A DNA stretch of 37,522 nucleotides from Pseudochelatococcus contaminans. Lineage in GTDB: Bacteria; Pseudomonadota; Alphaproteobacteria; Rhizobiales; Beijerinckiaceae. The translations under genes and the position numbers were made by a program. The notes below the pieces were generated by a model. That model saw nothing but the letters and a program-made list of their open reading frames with translations. It was not told the DNA's origin and searched no databases. The stretch is taken from NCBI RefSeq assembly GCF_014195635.1, contig NZ_JACICC010000017.1, positions 1 through 37,522 on the forward strand. The letters run 5' to 3'. This document shows, one piece after another, positions 14,165 through 21,596 of this stretch. The stretch's first letter is position 1. Each line of letters starts with the position of its first letter.

Positions 14165-15565
14165 TCACCTTGCGATCTGCGCGGCCATGAAATCCCACAG
14201 TTTCGGCGACAGGCTATGCGCGACGTTGAAACGGATGCAACCGCCCGTGGTGCCCTGCACGGAAAACAACTGCCCCGGCCCAAGCATGATCCCGCGTGTC
14301 AGCGCGGTTTCCACCAGATCAATGCTGTCGGACAGCCGCTCATGCCGTGCCCATATATAGAGGCCGGCGCGCGGCCTGCAGAACACCTCGAAGCCCAACG
14401 CATCCAGCCGCGCTTCCACTTCCTGATGCGCATCGTGCAGCCGCTGCTGCAACGCACGCAGATGCTTGCGCCACCGCGCGCCCGTCACAACCGCGTGTAC
14501 GATCCGCTCCATGACATCCGGGCTCGTCAACCCCGAACGCATCTTCAACTCCACCATGGATTGCAGCACAGAAGTGTTCGCCACCGCGTAACCCGTCCGG
14601 ACATTCGGCGAAATCGTTTTTGAAAAGCTGCCGACCACAACCACGCGGCGCAACTGGTCCAGCGTGGCGAGGCCCGTATAGGGCTCGGGATCGAGTTCGG
14701 CGAAGATATCGTTCTCGATCACCCAGATGCCGTGATCTTCCGCCAGCCGCAGCATCCTGTGCAAAGGCGCGCCAAGGATGCGCGATCCCGTTGGACTGTG
14801 CAGACGGGCCTGCGTGAAGAAGGCCACCGGCTTGTGCTGAACGATGGCCGCTTCCATGGCCGCCAGATCATAGTCGCGCGGCAAACGCGGCACGCCGACG
14901 GGGCGCGCGCCATAAGCGCGCAACATCTCGAACAGGTTCGGATAGCCGGGATCGTCCACCAGCACGGCATCGCCGGGGTTGACCAGCGTGCGCATCACCA
15001 GATCCAGCGCCTGGCTCGAGCCTTGCGTCAGAAGAACCTGCTCCGATGTGGTCCAGACCTGCCGGTCATCCGACATCTGGCGCGCGATATGTTCCCGCAA
15101 GCCGGCATACCCTTGAGGGTCGCCATAGCCGCTCATCACAATCTTGTCCGACGCAACATGCCGCATCGCGCGGCGCAGGCCATCCTCGAACAGCCAGTCT
15201 CCGGGCAGCCATCCGCAACCGGGTTTCATCTCCAGCGACCGATTTTCAAAGATCCGGCGTATGTACCACTCGGAATCGAACGAATGCCGCCGTGGGGCGA
15301 GAACCGGCGCGGGCGCACTCGCGGCCACCTCCTTGCCCCGAATGAAGAAGCCGCGATGAGGCTGGACCATCAGCACGCCATTCGCAACAAGCCGGTCATA
15401 GGCTTCGACGACGGTGAACGTGCTGACGCCATGCTTGGCGGCAAAAACCCGAATCGACGGCAGTTTCATGCCGGGGGCCAGCTTTCCTGCGTCGATCAAC
15501 GCCTGAAGCCCGACCGTAATCTGCCGCACAAGGGGCGTATCGCTCTCCGGGTCCAGTGTCAGCAT
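14165..15565 (-). CDS. gabR: MocR/GabR-type regulator (GntR DNA-binding domain fused to aminotransferase-like domain)
   Basis: The product has 466 residues from the ATG at 15565; CGGAG lies 5 bp upstream, which is why this start is chosen over a GTG at 15598. The N-terminal ~75 residues are a GntR winged helix (PLVRQITVGLQALIDAGKL, LPSIRVFAAKHGVSTFTVVEAYDRL, GFFIRGKE). The rest is a fold-type I aminotransferase-like effector domain with GYGDPQGYAGLREHIARQM, VLVDDPGYPNLFEM and the PLP lysine in VVGSFSKTISPNVRTGY. GabR-type proteins sense GABA through PLP and activate the GABA operon. Here it is divergent from gabT-gabP-gabD with a 128-bp shared promoter region, so the assignment to GABA control is strong by context. 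Confidence 0.87.
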   Translation of the reverse strand: MLTLDPESDTPLVRQITVGLQALIDAGKLAPGMKLPSIRVFAAKHGVSTFTVVEAYDRLVANGVLMVQPHRGFFIRGKEVAASAPAPVLAPRRHSFDSEWYIRRIFENRSLEMKPGCGWLPGDWLFEDGLRRAMRHVASDKIVMSGYGDPQGYAGLREHIARQMSDDRQVWTTSEQVLLTQGSSQALDLVMRTLVNPGDAVLVDDPGYPNLFEMLRAYGARPVGVPRLPRDYDLAAMEAAIVQHKPVAFFTQARLHSPTGSRILGAPLHRMLRLAEDHGIWVIENDIFAELDPEPYTGLATLDQLRRVVVVGSFSKTISPNVRTGYAVANTSVLQSMVELKMRSGLTSPDVMERIVHAVVTGARWRKHLRALQQRLHDAHQEVEARLDALGFEVFCRPRAGLYIWARHERLSDSIDLVETALTRGIMLGPGQLFSVQGTTGGCIRFNVAHSLSPKLWDFMAAQIAR

Positions 15566-15624
15566 GCATTCTCCGTGTACTGCATAGTCCCCCTGCACAG
15601 TGTCAATGAAATCGCCCGATGTCT

Positions 15625-15673
15625 GTACATGGATATCACCTTTGTGTCGTCTCTAATACAAGGCATACATGAC
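15625..15673. promoter_or_regulatory. Candidate GabR operator/gabT promoter with repeated (A/G)TACA motifs
   Basis: The short divergent region carries GTACAT (15625-15630) and two ATACA copies 9 bp apart (15656-15660 and 15665-15669), just upstream of the gabT ribosome site (AAAAGGGGGAG, 15674-15684). Direct ATAC-type repeats are the pattern bound by MocR/GabR proteins. The exact boundaries and the promoter elements are inference. Confidence 0.4.
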
Positions 15674-15693
15674 AAAAGGGGGAGAACCACGTC

Positions 15694-16974
15694 ATGACTA
15701 CCAATGCCGAGCTGATGCAGCGCCGCCGCGCGGCAGTGTCTAATGGTGTTGCGCAGGGTTTTGAAATCTTCGTCGACAGGGCGGAGAACTCCGAGATCTG
15801 GGACACCGAAGGCAAGCGTTACATTGATTTCGCCGGCGGTATCGCCGTTTTGAACACGGGTCACCTGCATCCGCACGTGATCGGCGCCGTCAAGGCCCAG
15901 CTCGACCGATACACCCACACGTGCTTCCAGGTGCTGGCGTACGAGCCTTATGTGGAGCTGGCCGAGAAGCTGAATGCGCTCATGCCAGGCCCCGGCCCGA
16001 AGAAGACCGTGTTCCTGTCCACCGGCGCCGAAGCGCTGGAAAACGCCGTGAAGATCGCCCGCGCTGCCACCGGCCGCCCCGCGATCATCGCCTTCGCCAG
16101 CGGCTATCACGGCCGCACGAACCTCACACTGGCGCTGACGGGCAAGGTCGCCCCCTACAAAGTGGGCTTTGGCCCCTTTGCCGGTGACATCCACCACGCG
16201 CTCTTCCCCAACGAACTGCACGGCGTCACCATCGACGATGCCATCGATTCGGTTGAGCTTCTGTTCAAGACCACGGTTGAGCCAAGCCGTGTGGCCGCCA
16301 TCCTGCTTGAACCGATTCAGGGCGAAGGCGGCTTCGTTCCCGCCCCGGCTGAATTCGTTCGCCGCCTGAAAGAGATCGCGGATCGCCACGGCATCCTGAT
16401 CATCGCGGATGAAGTGCAGTCCGGCGCAGGCCGTACCGGCACGTGGTACGCGAGCGAGCAGTGGCCGGTTGCTCCGGACATTCTCACCACCGCGAAGTCT
16501 CTGGCCGGCGGTTTCCCGCTCTCTGCCGTCACCGGCCGGGCGGAATTGCTGGACGCAGCAGTCGTCGGCGGCCTTGGCGGCACCTATGCCGGCAGCCCCA
16601 TCGCCTGTGCGGCGGCGCTGGCGGTGCTCGAAGTGTTCGAGAAGGAAAACCTGCTGCAGCGCGCCAAGGACATCGGCGCCCGTCTGACCGAGCGCTTCAA
16701 GGGGCTGTCGCAGCAGCACCCGGAGATCGTCGACGTGCGTGGCCCCGGTGCCATGGTCGCGTTCGAGCTGGCGGAAGCGGGCAATCCCGGCGCGCCTGAC
16801 GCTGCCCTGACCAAGCGCATCGTGTCCGAGGCGCAGTCTCGCGGCCTGATCCTGCTGTCGTGCGGCACCTATGCCAACGTCATCCGCATCCTCGTGCCGC
16901 TGACGGCATCGGACGAGTTGATCGAGGAAGGTCTCGACATCATCGCCGACAGCCTCGTGGCGGCCACGGCCTGA
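15694..16974 (+). CDS. gabT: 4-aminobutyrate aminotransferase
   Basis: This 426-residue protein is the same length as E. coli GabT and is a class III PLP aminotransferase. It converts 4-aminobutyrate and 2-oxoglutarate to succinate semialdehyde and glutamate. Visible motifs: YIDFAGGIAVLNTGHLHP near the start, STGAEALENAVKIARAATGR, FASGYHGRTNLTLALTGK, EPIQGEGGF, IIADEVQSGAGRTG and the Schiff-base lysine K268 in LTTAKSLAGGFPLSAVTGR. It is the first gene of the gab operon. The ribosome site GGGGGAG lies 7 bp upstream of the ATG. Neighbouring permease, dehydrogenase and divergent GabR make GABA the very likely substrate; 5-aminovalerate is also commonly accepted by the family. Confidence 0.95.
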   Translation: MTTNAELMQRRRAAVSNGVAQGFEIFVDRAENSEIWDTEGKRYIDFAGGIAVLNTGHLHPHVIGAVKAQLDRYTHTCFQVLAYEPYVELAEKLNALMPGPGPKKTVFLSTGAEALENAVKIARAATGRPAIIAFASGYHGRTNLTLALTGKVAPYKVGFGPFAGDIHHALFPNELHGVTIDDAIDSVELLFKTTVEPSRVAAILLEPIQGEGGFVPAPAEFVRRLKEIADRHGILIIADEVQSGAGRTGTWYASEQWPVAPDILTTAKSLAGGFPLSAVTGRAELLDAAVVGGLGGTYAGSPIACAAALAVLEVFEKENLLQRAKDIGARLTERFKGLSQQHPEIVDVRGPGAMVAFELAEAGNPGAPDAALTKRIVSEAQSRGLILLSCGTYANVIRILVPLTASDELIEEGLDIIADSLVAATA

Positions 16975-16997
16975 ATACGCAGCCTCAGCGCTGTTCC

Positions 16998-17022
16998 CCG
17001 GGGGTGGGTCGCCTGCCCCCGG
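16998..17022 (+). other. Intercistronic hairpin between gabT and gabP
   Basis: CCGGGGG (16998-17004) pairs with CCCCCGG (17016-17022) across an 11-nt loop in the 112-bp gabT-gabP gap. No U-tract follows, so it is more likely an mRNA-processing or stability element that differentially sets transporter levels than a full terminator. Confidence 0.5.
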
Positions 17023-17086
17023 TTATCTGTTGTGAGCCGGCGCCAAGATCGGCCACGATGTCATGTCTCAAGGGGGAAATTTACCC

Positions 17087-18514
17087 ATGTCATCACCCGA
17101 CATCGCGTCGGAGGCAGGTCAAGAGACCGGCCTGAAAACGACTCTTCAAGCCCGCCACCTTACCATGATCTCTATCGCCGGCGCGATCGGCGGTGCATTG
17201 TTCGTCGGTTCGGGGAGTGTGATCCACAGCGCAGGCCCGGCGGCCATCCTCGCATATCTGGCCGGAGGCATTCTGGTCGTTCTGATCATGCGCATGCTGG
17301 GTGAAATGGCGACATCCTCGCCCGATACCGGCTCCTTTTCCACCTATGCCGATAAGTCTATCGGGCGCTGGGCGGGCTTTACCATCGGCTGGCTCTACTG
17401 GTGGTTCTGGGTCATCCTCATGGCGTGGGAGGCGTTCGTCGCGGGCAACATCCTGAGCTACTGGATGCCCCTCATCCCCGCCGAAATCTTCACGCTCGCG
17501 GTTACGCTCGCGCTTGTCATCATCAATTTCATCAACGTGCGCAGCTACGGCGAGTTCGAATTCTGGTTCGCGCTCATCAAGGTGGTGGCAATCGTCATCT
17601 TCATTTTCATCGGCACATTGGCCCTCTTCAGCCTGTGGCCTATGGGTGAGGTGTCGGGCGCATCCAACCTGACCGGAAACGGCGGCTTCATGCCGAACGG
17701 CTTCGAAAACGTGCTGGTGGCGATGCTCGGCGTGATGTTCGCGTTCATGGGCACCGAAATCGTGACCATCGCGGCCTCGGAATCCGAGAACCCTGCCGGC
17801 CAGATCGTGAAGGCCACGAATTCGGTCGTCTGGCGTATCTGCCTGTTCTACATCGGCTCCATTTTCCTCATCGTCTGCCTCGTGCCGTGGAACGATCCCT
17901 TCATCGGCCAGTCCGGTTACGGCTCGTATCGCAGGACGCTGGAATTGCTGGGCGTGCCTTATGCCGAGCATCTGATGAACTTCGTCGTCCTCACCTCGGT
18001 CAGCAGTTGCTTCATCTCGGCTCATTACACGTCGTCGCGCATGCTGTTCTCGCTGGCCCGCCGGGGCGACGCCCTGCCCTTCATCGGCTATGTCCATAAG
18101 AAGAGCGGCGTGCCGGTGGCAGCCATCGCGGCATCGTGCTCCATCGCCGTTGCGCTGGCGATCTTCAACTTCTTCGAGGCGCTGCGCCCCCGCGATATGC
18201 TCGATATTCTGATGAACACAACGGGCGTTATTGCGTTGTTGGTGTATCTGGTCATCTGCTTCTCGCAATTGCGGATGCGCCGGCAGATCGAGGCTTCCGG
18301 CAAGCCGATGCCGCTGCGGATGTGGTTCTTTCCGTGGTTGACGTGGCTGGCTATCATCTTCATCGTCGGCGCGCTGATCGGCATGTTGTTTGTGCCCGGC
18401 TATCGCGTCCTGGTATCGTCCACGGCGATTGCCGCCATCGTTCTGGTTATGATGGGTGTTGGATCGCAATTCCTCGCCAAGCGGCGCGAGCGTCTGGCCA
18501 CCCAGACCCAATAA
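17087..18514 (+). CDS. gabP: GABA permease (amino acid/polyamine/cation APC family)
   Basis: The product has 475 residues from the ATG at 17087, chosen over 17063 because AGGGGGAAA (17071-17079) precedes it. It is a 12-span APC-family amino-acid permease of the AAT group. First membrane helices: TMISIAGAIGGALFVGSGSV and AAILAYLAGGILVVLIMRML; the GSGS and EMATSSPDTGSFSTYA segments are typical of GabP/AnsP-like importers. Later features include GTEIVTIAASESENPAGQI in the central substrate-binding helix and SRMLFSLARRGDALPFIGYV in the cytoplasmic loop. It is predicted to take up GABA by proton symport. It lies between gabT and gabD, 31 bp before gabD. Substrate identity depends on the operon. 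Confidence 0.87.
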   Translation: MSSPDIASEAGQETGLKTTLQARHLTMISIAGAIGGALFVGSGSVIHSAGPAAILAYLAGGILVVLIMRMLGEMATSSPDTGSFSTYADKSIGRWAGFTIGWLYWWFWVILMAWEAFVAGNILSYWMPLIPAEIFTLAVTLALVIINFINVRSYGEFEFWFALIKVVAIVIFIFIGTLALFSLWPMGEVSGASNLTGNGGFMPNGFENVLVAMLGVMFAFMGTEIVTIAASESENPAGQIVKATNSVVWRICLFYIGSIFLIVCLVPWNDPFIGQSGYGSYRRTLELLGVPYAEHLMNFVVLTSVSSCFISAHYTSSRMLFSLARRGDALPFIGYVHKKSGVPVAAIAASCSIAVALAIFNFFEALRPRDMLDILMNTTGVIALLVYLVICFSQLRMRRQIEASGKPMPLRMWFFPWLTWLAIIFIVGALIGMLFVPGYRVLVSSTAIAAIVLVMMGVGSQFLAKRRERLATQTQ

Positions 18515-18545
18515 ACGATAACGTTCTAACCGAAGGTTTTTTGCC

Positions 18546-19997
18546 ATGAGTATCGATCTGACCGATCCCACCTTGCTCAAGACCGCCTGCCTGATCGACG
18601 GTTCGTGGGTGAATGCCCCTTCCGGCGCGGTGATTGACGTGACGAACCCGGCTGACGGCTCCGTCGTGGCCACGGTGCCGGCCCTTCCGGCTGATGAGAT
18701 TCCTGCGGTCATCGAAGCTTCCGCGCGCGCCCAGCGTGCATGGGCGACCCGCCCGGCCAAGGAGCGCTCTGCCATCCTGCGCCGCTGGTTCGATCTCATC
18801 GTCGCCAACACCGACGATCTGGCGCGCATCATGACCACGGAACAGGGCAAGCCGCTGGCCGAGGCCAAAGGCGAAATTGGCTATGCCGCGTCCTTCATCG
18901 AGTGGTTTGCCGAAGAGGCCAAGCGTCTTTACGGCGAAACGATCCCCGCGCCCCGCGCCGACCAGCGCCTGACCGTGATACGCCAGCCGGTGGGCGTCAC
19001 CGCCGCTATCACGCCGTGGAACTTCCCGGCTGCGATGATCACGCGCAAGGCCGCGCCTGCCCTCGCCGCAGGTTGTTCGATGATCGTCCGCCCCGCGGAC
19101 CTGACGCCCCTCACCGCGCTGGCGCTGGGTGAACTGGCTGTGCGCGCCGGCATCCCTGCTGGTGTTCTGCAGATCGTCACCGGCCCCGCACGCGAGATCG
19201 GAAAGGCGCTGACCGATAGCGAGGTGGTGCGCAAGCTGTCGTTTACCGGCTCCACGGAAGTAGGTCGCCAGTTGATGGCCCAGTGCGCTCCCACCATCAA
19301 GAAGGTCAGCCTGGAGCTGGGCGGCAACGCGCCGTTCATCGTGTTCGACGACGCCGATCTCGACGCAGCGGTGGATGGGGCCATGGCCTCCAAATACCGC
19401 AACGCCGGGCAGACCTGCGTTTGCGCCAACCGCATCTACGTCCAGCGCGGCATCCATGACGCCTTCGTGGAACGCCTGACGGCCAAGGTCCGCGCGCTCA
19501 AGGTCGGTAACGGACTTGAAGCGGGCACCGACATCGGCCCGATGATCGAGCCTAAGGCGCTCGACAAGATCGAGAGCCACATCAAGGACGCCGTATCCAA
19601 GGGTGCGACGCTTGTCGAAGGTGGCGACCGTCTGGGCGGCCTTTTCTTCCGCCCCGCCATCGTTACCGGCGTCACCGCCGAGATGGTCGTGGCGCGCGAT
19701 GAAACCTTCGGGCCGCTTGCTCCGATCTTCGCATTCGACACCGAGGAAGAAGTCGTCGCACAGGCCAACGATACCATCTTCGGGCTGGCGGCGTATTTCT
19801 TCACGCGCGACTACGGCCGCGCCATCCGTGTCGGCGAGGCGCTGGAATACGGCATGGTCGGCCACAACACCGGCCTTATCTCGAACGAAGTCGCCCCCTT
19901 CGGCGGCGTCAAGCAGTCCGGCCTTGGCCGCGAAGGATCGCGCCACGGCATCGACGAATACACCGAGCTGAAGTATATCTGCTCAATGGTGGGTTGA
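18546..19997 (+). CDS. gabD: Succinate-semialdehyde dehydrogenase
   Basis: This 483-residue aldehyde dehydrogenase (GabD group) oxidises succinate semialdehyde, the GabT product, to succinate for the TCA cycle. Catalytic motifs: ITPWNFPAAMI, LSFTGSTEVGR cofactor loop, general base E257 in SLELGGNAPF, nucleophile C291 in AGQTCVCANR, and the C-terminal EVAPFGGVKQSGLGREGS signature. The residue in the usual VKPA cofactor motif is arginine (VRPADLTPLTAL, R182), where many GabD enzymes have lysine contacting the adenosine ribose/phosphate, so the NAD/NADP preference may differ. Ribosome site GAAGG upstream. It is the last gene of the operon, closed by two hairpins. Confidence 0.93.
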   Translation: MSIDLTDPTLLKTACLIDGSWVNAPSGAVIDVTNPADGSVVATVPALPADEIPAVIEASARAQRAWATRPAKERSAILRRWFDLIVANTDDLARIMTTEQGKPLAEAKGEIGYAASFIEWFAEEAKRLYGETIPAPRADQRLTVIRQPVGVTAAITPWNFPAAMITRKAAPALAAGCSMIVRPADLTPLTALALGELAVRAGIPAGVLQIVTGPAREIGKALTDSEVVRKLSFTGSTEVGRQLMAQCAPTIKKVSLELGGNAPFIVFDDADLDAAVDGAMASKYRNAGQTCVCANRIYVQRGIHDAFVERLTAKVRALKVGNGLEAGTDIGPMIEPKALDKIESHIKDAVSKGATLVEGGDRLGGLFFRPAIVTGVTAEMVVARDETFGPLAPIFAFDTEEEVVAQANDTIFGLAAYFFTRDYGRAIRVGEALEYGMVGHNTGLISNEVAPFGGVKQSGLGREGSRHGIDEYTELKYICSMVG

Positions 19998-20002
19998 TTA
20001 CA

Positions 20003-20040
20003 ACTTGCGTTCAATTGACCAAATAAAATTGGACGCAAGT
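20003..20040 (+). terminator. Hairpin after gabD
   Basis: ACTTGCGTTCAATT (20003-20016) pairs with AATTGGACGCAAGT (20027-20040) with one G-U pair and a 10-nt AT-rich loop, 5 bp after the gabD stop. It lacks a U-run but is followed by a second, better terminator. Confidence 0.65.
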
Positions 20041-20059
20041 CATCACACTCATGAACTTC

Positions 20060-20105
20060 AAAACGCCTGCCGATCAGATGAAACCATCCGGCCCGCAGGC
20101 GTTTT
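20060..20105. terminator. Bidirectional terminator between gabD and the nitronate monooxygenase
   Basis: AAAACGCCTGC (20060-20070) pairs perfectly with GCAGGCGTTTT (20095-20105). The A-run on one flank and T-run on the other let it work for both convergent genes. Confidence 0.75.
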
Positions 20106-20115
20106 GCGCATTAAA

Positions 20116-20159
20116 GCGTTTTCAAGCAAAGTGGATACCGCTTTGTGTGAAGAAAACGC
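20116..20159. repeat. Interspersed palindromic repeat of Rhizobiales type
   Basis: GCGTTTTC (20116-20123) and GAAAACGC (20152-20159) bracket an inner CAAAG...CTTTG dyad, followed by a conserved-looking TCAAACCAAAAAGATAGAGC (20161-20180). I recognise this as the common intergenic element of Brucella/Ochrobactrum/Agrobacterium genomes, usually found between convergent genes as here. It may form a folded RNA. Confidence 0.7.
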
Positions 20160-20187
20160 GTCAAACCAAAAAGATAGAGCCTTTCCG

Positions 20188-21249
20188 CTATTGTTTTGAG
20201 TGGCCAGCGGCCTCCAACTCTCGGACAAGCGTCTCGACGAGTTGCGCTGCGGGAAGCTCCCGCGCCAACGGCGCGCCCTGACCGGCCCAGTGCGCGGCAA
20301 ACTCATGATTGCCGGACTTCTCGGCCGCCGCGTTGAGCTGCTTGGTGATGTCGTAAGCAACGGGATAGGCAGCAATCGGCGGGCTGTCTGGCTCCTCGCA
20401 ATAGGCGATGAAACGGTTGACAATCCCCCGCGCGGGACGCCCCGACAAAACCGGCGTCAGCCGTGTCACACTGGCCCGCTCGCTCTTCAGCTTCTCCCGA
20501 TAAGCCGCATTCGCCGCCGATTCCGGACACAGCACGAAAGCCGTGCCAAGCTGTGCGGCCACGGCTCCAAGATCCAGCGCCGCACGGATACCAGCGCCAT
20601 CCATGATTCCGCCAGCCGCAATCACAGGCAGGTTGATCCTGGTCGCCAGAAGACGCACCAGCACGGATGTACTGAGCCGCTCATCCACCGCTTCGGGATC
20701 GAACATGCCACGATGCCCGCCAGCTTCAATGCCCTGCGCAACGATCCCGTCAATCCCTGCAACTTCGATGGCTCGCGCCTCAGCCAGATTGGTCGCGGTG
20801 GCCAGCATTTTGATACCGGCCTCACGCAAAGCAGCAATTTTTCCCGGCGCGGGAAGACCGAAGTGGAAGCTGACAATCGCGGGCCGCTCATCGAGCAGCA
20901 GGCGGAACGCCTCCTCATCGGTGAGAAACGTCTTGTAGATTTCATCAAGCGCCGCCGGCGCATCCACGCCAAACTCGGCGAAAAGCGGGGCAAGATGCTT
21001 CGTCCACGCGGCTTCGCGTTCCACGTCGCGCCGCGCCGCTTCGTGGCAGAAGACATTGACGTTGAACGGCAGATCAGTCAGCGCCCGCGTCTCCCGGATC
21101 GCCTGCCGCGCCTGCGCAACCGTGCTGGCGCCGATCCCGAGCGAGCCCAGTCCCCCGGCGTTCGATACAGCAGCAGCCAGAGCCGGGGTAGACACACCCG
21201 CCATCGGCGCCTGAATGATGGGAAGCCTCGTTCCCGGAAAATCTGTCAT
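20188..21249 (-). CDS. Nitronate monooxygenase (NMO / 2-nitropropane dioxygenase family)
   Basis: This 353-residue FMN TIM-barrel enzyme oxidises nitronates such as propionate 3-nitronate to oxo acids, nitrite or nitrate. Features: [20 protein letters not shown] at the N-terminus (FMN phosphate and methionine lid), [26 protein letters not shown] with the catalytic-type [38 protein letters not shown] and [12 protein letters not shown]. The length matches class I NMO. It is transcribed alone on the minus strand, convergent with the gab operon. The first codons [10 protein letters not shown] follow a short 17-bp tandem duplication upstream. Its true nitro substrate cannot be read from the sequence. 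Confidence 0.88.
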   Translation of the reverse strand: MTDFPGTRLPIIQAPMAGVSTPALAAAVSNAGGLGSLGIGASTVAQARQAIRETRALTDLPFNVNVFCHEAARRDVEREAAWTKHLAPLFAEFGVDAPAALDEIYKTFLTDEEAFRLLLDERPAIVSFHFGLPAPGKIAALREAGIKMLATATNLAEARAIEVAGIDGIVAQGIEAGGHRGMFDPEAVDERLSTSVLVRLLATRINLPVIAAGGIMDGAGIRAALDLGAVAAQLGTAFVLCPESAANAAYREKLKSERASVTRLTPVLSGRPARGIVNRFIAYCEEPDSPPIAAYPVAYDITKQLNAAAEKSGNHEFAAHWAGQGAPLARELPAAQLVETLVRELEAAGHSKQ

Positions 21250-21257
21250 GTCTCAAT

Positions 21258-21291
21258 GCCTCGGTTGTATTGTCGCCTCGGTTGTATTGTC
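21258..21291. repeat. 17-bp tandem duplication at the nitronate monooxygenase promoter
   Basis: GCCTCGGTTGTATTGTC is present twice consecutively (21258-21274, 21275-21291), just beyond the 5' end of the minus-strand gene, where it may affect promoter or leader. Confidence 0.95.
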
Positions 21292-21392
21292 AGTGTAATC
21301 GTAGAAAGCCGCCACCGCCATCGCGTCATACCTTGCCGAAAGAAACGGCAATATGGGTGATGACAGCTCATATGCGCCCGCTGGCCCGCAAG

Positions 21393-21434
21393 CTCGCAGC
21401 CCGCATCTCGCAGCCCGCATCTTGCAGCCCGCAT
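21393..21434. repeat. Three tandem 14-bp repeats
   Basis: CTCGCAGCCCGCAT at 21393-21406 and 21407-21420 and CTTGCAGCCCGCAT at 21421-21434. A fourth partial start (CTTG) follows. The copy number is the kind that varies by slippage, about 165 bp upstream of the giant gene. Confidence 0.93.
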
Positions 21435-21596
21435 CTTGAAAGTATATTTCAGGCACATTTTTCGCTTATTTGACATTTTTGTCGCACGGCCGTCAAAAGA
21501 AGTTTTTAGCCTCCATAGCAGAGCTACTAATAGTGTGTCCGACTATTTTATCCATTGCTATTTTCCAGGCTAATTACTCTTTAAAGGAATTTCGAC

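Larger units (their letters stand above)
21250..21596. other. Intergenic region with two kinds of short tandem repeats, upstream of the giant gene
   Basis: About 350 bp between divergent genes. It holds a 17-bp tandem duplication (21258-21291) and three 14-bp copies (21393-21434), then an AT-rich promoter stretch and the AAAGGA ribosome site (21583-21588) of the giant gene. No convincing gene: small open frames there are built from the repeats. Confidence 0.6.

Noticed and set aside
17093-19946. Two long minus-strand frames opposite gabP and gabD
   Set aside because: Low-complexity, His/Arg/Asp-rich translations without family features; gabP and gabD on the plus strand have complete motifs and ribosome sites.
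20200-21360. 386-codon plus-strand frame opposite the nitronate monooxygenase
   Set aside because: The minus-strand product has all NMO motifs; the plus-strand translation is Arg-rich and unlike any family.
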